From: Microbacterium sp. HD4P20
GTDB taxonomy: Bacteria > Actinomycetota > Actinomycetes > Actinomycetales > Microbacteriaceae
Assembly: GCF_019449275.2 (NCBI RefSeq)
Contig: NZ_JAHZQZ020000019.1
Location: 62,001-126,000, forward strand
DNA length: 64,000 bases
Direction of reading: 5' to 3'
Below the pieces are notes generated by a model, which saw only the letters and a list, made by a program, of their open reading frames with translations, searched no databases and was not told where the DNA came from. A program made the position numbers and the translations under genes. How positions within the stretch are numbered: the first letter of the stretch is position 1; every line of letters begins with the position of its first letter. This document shows positions 52,910 to 60,188 of the stretch, piece after piece.

Positions 52910-54565
52910 TCAGGCGTGGGCCGCGGCGTAGACGCGCTCGCCCTCGACGAAGGTCTGCAGCACGCGGGTCGCCCCGATCTGGTCGGCAGGACCGGCGAAG
53001 GGGTCACGGTCGAGCACGGCGAGATCGGCGAGCTTGCCGACCTCGATCGTGCCGGTGGAGTCGTCGAGGTGGTTCACCCACGCCGAGCCCGCCGTGTACG
53101 CGGTGAGCGAGGTCGCGAGGTCGATCGCCTGCTCGGGCAGGAACGCGTCGTACTCGCCCTCCTCGTGGCCCGGCGCCGCCTTGCGGTTGACGGCGGTGTG
53201 AATTGCCGCCATCGGATCAGGGCTCGACACCGACCAGTCGCTGCCCGCCGCGAGCACAGTACCCGCGCGCAGCAGGCCGCCGAACGGATACTGCCACGCA
53301 TCGCGCGGCGACCCGAGGAACGGGAGAGTGAGATCGACCATCTGCGGCTCGTACGTGGCCCACAGCGACTGCATGTTGGCGGCGACACCGAGCTCGCGAA
53401 AGCGCGCTATGTCTTCGGGGTGCACGACCTGGATATGCGCGATGTGGTGGCGGTTGTCGCGCCGTCCGTTGCGGGCGATGGCGTGCTCGACGGCGTCCAG
53501 GCACTCGCGCACGGCGCGGTCGCCGATCGCGTGGAAGTGCACCTGGAAGCCCTCGGCGTCGAGGATCGGCACCGCCTCGTTCAGGATCTCGGGCGCGACG
53601 AACGAGATCCCCGAGTTGTCGGTGAAGTGGCCGTGCCCGTCGCAGTAAGGCTCCAGCATCGACGCGGTGAAGTTCTCGGCGACCCCGTCCTGCATGACCT
53701 TGACGGATGTCGCGGCGAAGCGTCCGCCCCGGTACCGGTCTCGGCGCTCGAGGATCGACGGGATCTGCTCCAGCCCCGCGGTGCGGTCCCACCAGATCGC
53801 GCCCACGACGCGCGCGGTCAGGCGCCCGTCCGCGGCGGCGGCGAGATAGGCGGGACCGGGGTCGCCGGCATCCCCGTACGAGCCGACGATCGCGTCCTGC
53901 CACGCCGTGATGCCGAACGAGTGCAGGTAGCGCTGCCCCACGAGCAACGCCTCGGTGAGGCGTTCGAGCGGCTCTTCGGGGAGCAGCCGGTTCACGAGGG
54001 TCATCGCGCCCTCGTGGAGAGTTCCCGACGGATGCCCGTGAACGTCGCGCTCGATGCGGCCGTCGGCGGGATCGGGGGTGTCGCGGTCGATGCCCGCGAG
54101 CCGCAGCGCCGCCGAGTTGACCCATGCGCCGTGCCCGTCGCGGTTCGGGAAGAACGCCGGGAGGTCGCCGGTCACGGCATCCAGCGCCGCGGCGGTCGGC
54201 GTGCCGCCCGGGAACGCAGACATCTGCCACCCGCCGCCCAGGATCCATTCGTCGTCGGGATGCTCCCGGGCGTACCGTCCGATGGCATCGAGGTACTCCT
54301 GGGAGGTGCCCAGTGCGGCGAGGTCGCACCGCAGCATGTCGAGCCCGCCCCACACCGGGTGCACATGAGCATCCTGGAATCCCGGGACCAGCATCCGGCC
54401 TCTCAGGTCGACGATCTCGGTCGATGCGCCGACGAGGTCGCCGATCTCGTCGCCGCCGACCGCGACGATCCGCCCGTCCTTGACGGCGACCGATCGCGCA
54501 CTCGAGCGCACGGTGTCGGCGGTGAACACGGGTCCTCCGGTGAACACGAGGTCGGCGTGAGCCAT
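52910..54565 (-). CDS. YtcJ-like metal-dependent amidohydrolase
   Basis: 551 residues with AGGAG before the ATG. It is an amidohydrolase-superfamily protein of the YtcJ type: VPGFQDAHVHPVWGG gives the His-x-His metal site, SVKVMQDGVAE the Lys/metal loop, VHFHAIGDRAVRECLD and HHIAHIQVVHPED further His ligands and LAAGSDWSVSSPDPM the final Asp. Substrates in this group range over N-acyl and cyclic amides. In this cluster it may release an amine or amino acid from an N-acyl polyamine or a lactam, but this is inference. It lies upstream of the oxidase in the same direction. Confidence 0.88.
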   Translation of the reverse strand: MAHADLVFTGGPVFTADTVRSSARSVAVKDGRIVAVGGDEIGDLVGASTEIVDLRGRMLVPGFQDAHVHPVWGGLDMLRCDLAALGTSQEYLDAIGRYAREHPDDEWILGGGWQMSAFPGGTPTAAALDAVTGDLPAFFPNRDGHGAWVNSAALRLAGIDRDTPDPADGRIERDVHGHPSGTLHEGAMTLVNRLLPEEPLERLTEALLVGQRYLHSFGITAWQDAIVGSYGDAGDPGPAYLAAAADGRLTARVVGAIWWDRTAGLEQIPSILERRDRYRGGRFAATSVKVMQDGVAENFTASMLEPYCDGHGHFTDNSGISFVAPEILNEAVPILDAEGFQVHFHAIGDRAVRECLDAVEHAIARNGRRDNRHHIAHIQVVHPEDIARFRELGVAANMQSLWATYEPQMVDLTLPFLGSPRDAWQYPFGGLLRAGTVLAAGSDWSVSSPDPMAAIHTAVNRKAAPGHEEGEYDAFLPEQAIDLATSLTAYTAGSAWVNHLDDSTGTIEVGKLADLAVLDRDPFAGPADQIGATRVLQTFVEGERVYAAAHA

Positions 54566-54644
54566 GGGTCTCCTGTCGGTTGCGGCGTCCCGTCTCGCTT
54601 GCTGAGCAGGGAGCTCAGCGGGCGGGCTGTCCGGATGCGGCCGC

Positions 54645-55574
54645 TCAGCCGCCGGTCATGGTCCGGGCGATCTGCGTCGCCGAGTCGCCGGCGCGCTTGA
54701 GCACCAGCGCCACCAGGGCGAGAGCCACGAGAGTGAGCAGGAGCATGATCGTCGAGACGGCGGCGATCTCGGGGCGCAGGCCCGACCGCACCGCCGAGAG
54801 CACATACACCGGCCACGGCGTGGTGCCCGACACTTGCACGAAGGCCGCGATGACGGTGTTGTCGAGACTCAGCGTGAAGGCGAGCAGGAAACCTGCCAGC
54901 ACCGCCGGCATCGCCAGCGCGAGGGTGATGCGTCGGAACGTCGTGAACGGCGTGGCGTAGAGATCGGCGGATGCCTCTTCGAGGTTCGCGTCCTGGCCCA
55001 CCAGCCGCGCCCGCACGATGTACGAGACGACCGCGGTGGCGAACAGCGACGAGCCCACCGACAGACGCACGATGCCGTCGTTGAACATTCCGAGGCCGAA
55101 GTCCTGTCCGAGCAGCACGAACCAGGGGAGCAGCGCGACCGCGTCGACGATCTCGGGAGTCACCGAGACCAGCAGCAGCAGGGACAGGAACCACCACACC
55201 CACTTGCCCGGATGCCGTGCCATCGCGATGCCGGCGAGGGTGCCCAGCACGGTGGCGATGATCGCCGCGATGAACGCGGTGATGAGAGAGACCCGCACCG
55301 CGCTCTGGATCGCCGGCTTCTCGACGATCGTCCAGAAGGCGTCGAGCCCGAAGCCGTCCCACGACACCAGGAGGCGTCCGGTGTTGAACGAGTACACGAC
55401 GATGACGATGATCGGCAGGAACAGGAACAGCATCACCAGGACGCCCCACACCGTGAAGGCGACGTCCGACCACGACCTGTGGGCACGACGGCGGGGCATG
55501 CGCCCTGGCGGCACCGCGCTCGGGCGCTCGCGCAGGATCGTCTCGGTCTGGGTCATGACTTCGGGGCGGGTCAC
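54645..55574 (-). CDS. polyamine ABC permease PotC-like
   Basis: 309 residues from the GTG at 55574, which overlaps the PotB-like stop as GTGA; an ATG at 55556 is an alternative. There are six membrane helices, with the EAA-type loop EEASADLYATPFTTFRRITL. The family pattern VVYSFNTGRLLVSWDGFGLDA near the first periplasmic loop matches PotC/PotI permeases. It forms the inner-membrane channel together with the gene encoded just upstream. Confidence 0.9.
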   Translation of the reverse strand: MTRPEVMTQTETILRERPSAVPPGRMPRRRAHRSWSDVAFTVWGVLVMLFLFLPIIVIVVYSFNTGRLLVSWDGFGLDAFWTIVEKPAIQSAVRVSLITAFIAAIIATVLGTLAGIAMARHPGKWVWWFLSLLLLVSVTPEIVDAVALLPWFVLLGQDFGLGMFNDGIVRLSVGSSLFATAVVSYIVRARLVGQDANLEEASADLYATPFTTFRRITLALAMPAVLAGFLLAFTLSLDNTVIAAFVQVSGTTPWPVYVLSAVRSGLRPEIAAVSTIMLLLTLVALALVALVLKRAGDSATQIARTMTGG

Positions 55575-56509
55575 GTGGTCACCTCCGCGGGGGCTGTGGC
55601 CGCGGCATCCGACTTCGCCGGCATCGCCGGCCCGAGCACGAGCCGGTTCCGCGCGCGGAACGGCATCGTCACGAGCCAGATCAGCGCCGCGGCGACGCCG
55701 ATCGTGAGCATGATCACGAGCATCAGCAGCACCGCCATCGCCGAGCCGAGCGCCCAGTTCTGCGCCGTCTGGAACTGGCTGGCCACGAGCTGGCCGACCA
55801 TGTTGCCCTTCGCTCCACCGAGAACGGTCGCGGTGATGTAGTCGCCCATGAGCGGGATGAACACCAGCAGCACGCCGGCGATGATGCCCGGCCGTGAGAG
55901 CGGCAGCGTGACGCGGAAGAAGGTTGCCAGCTTGCCGGCGCCGAGATCCTTCGAGGCCTCGCGCAGGGCGGGACCGACCCGGTCGAACGCGACGAACAGC
56001 GGCAGGATCATGAGCGGGAGGTAGTTGTAGACGACACCGATGACGACCGCGGTGCGCGTGTACAGCAGGTCGAGCGGGCCGTCGAGCACGCCGATGCCCT
56101 GCAGCAGCGTCGACAGCCAGCCTTCGGGCGCCATGATCACCTGCCACCCGATCGTGCGCACCAGGAAGTTGGTCCAGAACGGCACGAGCACGAGGGCGAT
56201 CAGGATGCCGCGGCGCTGCGGCTTGACCTTGAACGCCATCCAGTACGCCACTGGCGCGCCGATGAGGAAGCACAGCACGGTGCCGATGATGCCGACCCCC
56301 AGCGTGTTCTGGAAGGTCGAGAAGAACGTCGGCGAGAACGCCTCGACGTAGCGGTCGAACGACAGGATGTCGTTCGCGTGGGTGCCGAAGACGCCGGGTT
56401 TGTAGCCGAAGCTGAACCACACCACCATCGCCACCGGGGCGACGAAGAACAGGAGGAGCCACGCCCAGGCAGGAATCGCGAGCGCGGCTCCGGCCGAGCG
56501 GCTACGCAC
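55571..56509 (-). CDS. polyamine ABC permease PotB-like
   Basis: 312 residues from a GTG at 56509, inside the end of the binding-protein gene (8-nt overlap). There are six membrane helices. LVPFWTNFLVRTIGWQVIM and YNYLPLMILPLFVAFDR are PotB/PotH signatures, and REASKDLGAGKLATFFRVTL is the ATPase-docking loop. It partners the PotC-like gene. Confidence 0.92.
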   Translation of the reverse strand: MRSRSAGAALAIPAWAWLLLFFVAPVAMVVWFSFGYKPGVFGTHANDILSFDRYVEAFSPTFFSTFQNTLGVGIIGTVLCFLIGAPVAYWMAFKVKPQRRGILIALVLVPFWTNFLVRTIGWQVIMAPEGWLSTLLQGIGVLDGPLDLLYTRTAVVIGVVYNYLPLMILPLFVAFDRVGPALREASKDLGAGKLATFFRVTLPLSRPGIIAGVLLVFIPLMGDYITATVLGGAKGNMVGQLVASQFQTAQNWALGSAMAVLLMLVIMLTIGVAAALIWLVTMPFRARNRLVLGPAMPAKSDAAATAPAEVTT

Positions 56510-57686
56510 CAGCGGCGGCCTTCATCTCGTTCCAGATCTCCACCCGCACGGTCTGCGAGTCGTTGAGCTCCTGCTCGTGCATGGTCTCGAGCTGCTCGGG
56601 CGTGAAGAAGATGAGCTCGGGCAGGGCGAGGCCGGCGTCCACTGCCTCCTGCTCCATGTCCTTGCCGCCGACGTTGTAGCCGATGTAGTCGAGGTTCAGG
56701 AACAGGTTCTCGGGCGTCATCGAGAAGTTGATGAACGCGTGCGCGGCCTCGGGATGCGGCGCCCCCTCGGCGATCGCCCAGTTGTCCATCCACAGCTCGG
56801 TCTGCGGCCCGGGCAGCACCCACTGCCAGCGCTCCGGCTCGCTGGACTCCATGAGTCCCAGCCGCGCGTCGCCGTTCCACGACTGCATGAGCGCCTGCGT
56901 GCCCTGGGGGATCGCGTTGGTGCCGGGGTAGGAGTCGAATGCCGAGATGTGCGGCGCGATCGTCTCGACGAGGAACTGGCGGCAGGCCTCGAGCTGGTCG
57001 GGGTCCTCGGTGTTCCAGTCCAGGTCGTTCGCCCAGAAGTACGCCCCGATGATGCCGGCCGGGTCGTCCGACATCGACGTGCTGCCGCTGGCTTCGTTCT
57101 GCGCGGCGTCGAAGAAGTCGCCCCACGTGGTCAGCTCCCGTGTGATGACGTTCTTGTCGTACACGAAGCCGGTCGTGCCCCACGCCTTGCAGACGGAGTA
57201 GTCGTTGTTCGGGTCCCACGCGCGGCCGAGGTAGGCCGGGTCCATGTTCGACAGGTTGGGCAGCAGGTCCTTGTTGAACTGCGTCAGCAGGCCGTTCTCG
57301 ATCATCTGCGGGATGAACACGCCGGTCGGCACGACGATGTCGTAGCCCGACGTCCCCTTCGCGGCGACGAGCTTGGCGATGAGCTCCTCGTTCGACGAGT
57401 ACGAGTCGAGCGTCACCGTCGGCCCCAGGTCGGCGGTGAAAGCCGAGACCACATCGGGCGAGTCGTAGTCGCCCCACGTGTAGATCGACAGGTCGCCCTC
57501 GAGGTCGCCACCGGTGGCCTGTGGTGCCGGCGAGGCGCCGCCGCCCGGCGCGCAGGCTGCGAGCACGGTGGCACCACCGGCGAGCGCGGCGAGGCTGAGG
57601 AAGCGCCGACGCGAGAGTTCGCGAAGGATCACCGGCGCGGCGGCCTCGGAGGCGAGGATGCGGAGCTGGCTGCGGGACTGGTTCAT
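56502..57686 (-). CDS. polyamine-binding lipoprotein PotD-like
   Basis: 394 residues from the ATG at 57686 with AGGAG upstream. The signal region has SRRRFLSLAAL (a Tat-like twin arginine) followed by the lipobox VLAAC, so it may be exported folded and then lipidated. The mature part starts with a Gly/Ala-rich linker and then LSIYTWGDYDSPDVV, the typical opening of spermidine/putrescine-binding proteins. Residues such as TTGFVYDK and the Trp/Asp-rich segment near MDNWAIAEG line the amine pocket in this family. It delivers polyamines to the PotB/PotC channel. Confidence 0.92.
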   Translation of the reverse strand: MNQSRSQLRILASEAAAPVILRELSRRRFLSLAALAGGATVLAACAPGGGASPAPQATGGDLEGDLSIYTWGDYDSPDVVSAFTADLGPTVTLDSYSSNEELIAKLVAAKGTSGYDIVVPTGVFIPQMIENGLLTQFNKDLLPNLSNMDPAYLGRAWDPNNDYSVCKAWGTTGFVYDKNVITRELTTWGDFFDAAQNEASGSTSMSDDPAGIIGAYFWANDLDWNTEDPDQLEACRQFLVETIAPHISAFDSYPGTNAIPQGTQALMQSWNGDARLGLMESSEPERWQWVLPGPQTELWMDNWAIAEGAPHPEAAHAFINFSMTPENLFLNLDYIGYNVGGKDMEQEAVDAGLALPELIFFTPEQLETMHEQELNDSQTVRVEIWNEMKAAAGA

Positions 57687-57758
57687 CGGTGTCTCCTGGA
57701 TTCGGGTCGGGAGCCGGTGAGGCGGGTGGACGGCATCGGGTGGGAATAAGAAGGGGTC

Positions 57759-57783
57759 CGGATGCCGCGTGCCGCGGCATCCG
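57759..57783 (-). terminator. hairpin between potA and potD genes
   Basis: CGGATGCCGCG and CGCGGCATCCG form a perfect 11-bp stem with a 3-nt loop. It is the shortest and tightest hairpin in the window. It sits inside the pot operon, so it may attenuate transcription or set relative transcript levels rather than end transcription. Confidence 0.6.
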
Positions 57784-57788
57784 CTCGC

Positions 57789-58976
57789 TCACAGCGCGGG
57801 CGGTGCGATGTAGCCGCCCTCCTGCGCGGCGTCGTCGGCCGGGAACAGCAGCACGTGATGCGCGGCCCACGTGCAGATGACCGCGTCGCCGACCGTCAGC
57901 TCCGGGGCGTCGGGAGTCGGCCGTCGCACGATGAGGCTCTGCTCCTCGCCCAGGCGCACGAGGTACTGCATCGTGTCGCCGAGGTGCGAGATGCCGATCA
58001 GCTCGCCGCGGGCGCTGTTGGGGGCGGCTGCGGCGGTCGGGTCGTCCTGCGCGATCTGGATGTACTCGGGCCGGACTGCCGCTTCGCCGAGGTTGGCCGC
58101 GGTCAGCGTCGGCGAATCGGAACGAACCAGCGCGTTCGGTGAGGCGATCGCGGCGCCCGCTTCTGCCACGGTGCCGCGGAAGAAGTTCTGCTGCCCGACG
58201 AAGGCGGCGACGTAGGCCGACGCGGGCCGTGCGTACACGGTGTCGGCGTCGGCGAGCTGCTCGATGCGGCCCGCACGCATGATCGCGATGCGGTCGCTCA
58301 TCGACAGGGCCTCGCCCTGGTCGTGCGTCACGAAGACGAACGTGATGCCCAGGCGCGATTGCAGGAGCTTCAGCTCGAGCTGCATCTCTTCGCGCAGCTG
58401 GCGGTCCAGCGCGCCCAGCGGCTCGTCGAGCAGCAGCACGGCCGGGCGGTTCACCAGGGCGCGGGCGAGTGCGATGCGCTGCTGCTGGCCCCCCGAGAGC
58501 TGTGCCGGCTTGCGGTCTCCGAACCGGCGCATCTGCACCAGATCCAGTGCCTGACTCACCTTGTCCCGCACGTCAGCCTTCGGTGTGCGGCGCTGCTGCA
58601 GTCCGTAGGCGACGTTCTCGGCGACCGACAGGTGCGGGAACAGGGCGTATGCCTGGAACACCGTGTTGACGTCGCGGCGATAGGGCGGGATGCCGCGCAC
58701 GGACCGTCCCGAGATGCGGATCTCTCCGGCATCCGGCCGCTCGAAACCGGCGATCATGCGCAGCGTCGTGGTCTTGCCGCACCCAGACGGGCCGAGCAGC
58801 GAGATGAACTCGCCGGGCTGGATCGTGAGCGAGAGGTCGTCGACGGCGGGCTGATCGCCGTAGTACTTCGTGATGCCCGACAGCACGACGGCCCCGCGCT
58901 CCGCTTCGCCCTCCGGGGAGGACGGGGTGATCGGAGCGGACTCCGGGTGGGTCGCCGTGCCTGTGGACATGGTCAC
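57789..58976 (-). CDS. potA: polyamine ABC transporter ATPase PotA-like
   Basis: 395 residues. The GTG at 58976 is preferred over the ATG at 58970 because GGAGG lies 9 nt before it. All ATPase motifs are present: Walker A GPSGCGKTT, Q-loop, signature LSGGQQQRIALARAL, Walker B VLLLDEPLGALD and H-loop VFVTHDQ. The C-terminal TOBE domain (about 275-380) is the regulatory domain of polyamine and sugar ATPases. It powers import by the PotBCD components encoded downstream in the order potA-potD-potB-potC. Confidence 0.95.
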   Translation of the reverse strand: MTMSTGTATHPESAPITPSSPEGEAERGAVVLSGITKYYGDQPAVDDLSLTIQPGEFISLLGPSGCGKTTTLRMIAGFERPDAGEIRISGRSVRGIPPYRRDVNTVFQAYALFPHLSVAENVAYGLQQRRTPKADVRDKVSQALDLVQMRRFGDRKPAQLSGGQQQRIALARALVNRPAVLLLDEPLGALDRQLREEMQLELKLLQSRLGITFVFVTHDQGEALSMSDRIAIMRAGRIEQLADADTVYARPASAYVAAFVGQQNFFRGTVAEAGAAIASPNALVRSDSPTLTAANLGEAAVRPEYIQIAQDDPTAAAAPNSARGELIGISHLGDTMQYLVRLGEEQSLIVRRPTPDAPELTVGDAVICTWAAHHVLLFPADDAAQEGGYIAPPAL

Positions 58977-59286
58977 TCGTGAGATCCTCCCGAGACGGGC
59001 CGCGCGACGATGCGAAGCCTTGTCGAATGTGAGTCGTATTCAATATGGCAGCATCCACCCCCCGCAATGGACGCCCCGGCGAACCGGACGATTCGCGGTA
59101 CGCGAATGCCCCGGCCGACACTTCGTCCGGAGTTGTGTAACGGTCAGGAAACCGCGGCATTTCGCAGAGGCGCCGCCACCGACGAGCGGCTGTCGCGGCG
59201 ATCGCCGACAGATCGTCTGTTGCGTCGCTCTCACCCCCTCCTACGGGGGCGGCTGCTCCCCGCCAGGGTCTGGCCGTGCGGTCGGG
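58977..59286. promoter_or_regulatory. potA upstream gap with several palindromes
   Basis: This 310-bp gap has no gene. It holds GAATG-N7-TATTC (59025-59041), the perfect ATTCGCG-GTA-CGCGAAT (59091-59107), the near-perfect palindrome CTGTCGCGGCGATCGCCGACAG shortened here to TGTCGCGGCGATCGCCGACA (within 59190-59211), and ACAGA-TCG-TCTGT (59208-59220). They are candidate operators for potA; the two nearest it are best placed. CCCCC-TCCTAC-GGGGG (about 59235-59250) lies beyond the nei stop codon and may be its terminator. Confidence 0.5.
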
Positions 59287-60075
59287 TCAACGCTGGCACA
59301 CCGGGCACCAGAACACGATGCGCTCGCGGGTCGGATCGGCGCCGAGCGATCCGCCCCGGATCGGCGTGCCGCACCGACGGCACGGCCTTCCCTCACGGCG
59401 GTACACCCACGTCGATCGTCCCGGTCGGCTGTCGCCGGTGAAGGTGCGGCCCGGGCGGTCGCGGTTGGCGCGGATCATGCGGGAGCCGACGTCGACGAGG
59501 GCTGCGGCATCCGTCTGCGATGCGGGGGTCGCGGGCAGGACTCCTCGGACGAAGAGGATCTCGTTGACGTACTCGTTGCCGAACCCGGCGACGTTGCGCT
59601 GATCCTGAAGCGCGACGTGAACCGGGCGAGGGTCCGCGGCGAGTCGCCGCGCGGCTTCGGCCGGGTCCCACGAGTCAGCGAGCGGGTCGGGGCCGAGGTA
59701 TCCCACGAGGTCGTCTTCGTCGGTGGTCGGCACGACGGCGATGTCGGCCAGATCGAAGCCGACGGTCTCCCACTCGGTGGCATCAGGCGCCGTCGCGCCG
59801 ATCACGGCGCGCGCTCTGAACGCCGGCGCTCGCCAGCGCTCGCCGCGGCGATACACGTGCCACTCGCCCTCCATCTTCAGGTGTGTGTGGAGGGTGTAGG
59901 CGCCGATGCGATGCAGAATGTGCTTTCCGTGCGGCACGACTTCATGCACCGTCTCGCCGCGGAAGTCGACGGTCGCCGCCTGCGGCACCCGCAGCTCGAA
60001 CCGGGTCACGGTGGCCCCGTGCAGCACCCGGTCGAGCTTGAGCGCGGCACGGTAGACGCTGTCGCCCTCAGGCAC
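59287..60075 (-). CDS. nei: Nei/Fpg-family DNA glycosylase
   Basis: 262 residues from the GTG at 60075, giving the required N-terminus V/M-PEGDSVYRAA, in which Pro2 is the catalytic amine after Met removal and Glu3 assists. The HhH-like segment and VAGFGNEYVNEILF follow, and the zinc finger CRRCGTPIRGG...WCPVCQ ends the protein. It belongs to the endonuclease VIII (Nei) side of the family and removes oxidised pyrimidines, then nicks the strand. It lies directly after the Lhr helicase gene, the same order seen in several actinobacteria, suggesting a shared repair unit, with hairpin E in between. Confidence 0.92.
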   Translation of the reverse strand: MPEGDSVYRAALKLDRVLHGATVTRFELRVPQAATVDFRGETVHEVVPHGKHILHRIGAYTLHTHLKMEGEWHVYRRGERWRAPAFRARAVIGATAPDATEWETVGFDLADIAVVPTTDEDDLVGYLGPDPLADSWDPAEAARRLAADPRPVHVALQDQRNVAGFGNEYVNEILFVRGVLPATPASQTDAAALVDVGSRMIRANRDRPGRTFTGDSRPGRSTWVYRREGRPCRRCGTPIRGGSLGADPTRERIVFWCPVCQR

Positions 60076-60099
60076 GAGTCCGCTCCGGCGGTCGTCGCA

Positions 60100-60183
60100 T
60101 GCACAGAATCGGAGGTTCTGCGCGACACGCCGGCGACGACGCATCGCGGGCGGAGTGTCGCCGACATTCTCCGATTCTGTGCA
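60100..60183. repeat. large intergenic hairpin (element E)
   Basis: TGCACAGAATCGGAG at the left end is complementary to the right end exactly, followed by weaker pairing and then GCGACAC against GTGTCGC. It almost fills the 113-bp gap between the lhr stop and the nei start, ending 6 nt before the lhr stop codon. Confidence 0.9.
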
Positions 60184-60188
60184 CGGAC

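Noticed and set aside
52521..53007. Extension of the DAO oxidase and cupin frames upstream into the hairpin and array
   Set aside because: The extra residues come only from the C2 hairpin and 19-bp repeats and match no family.
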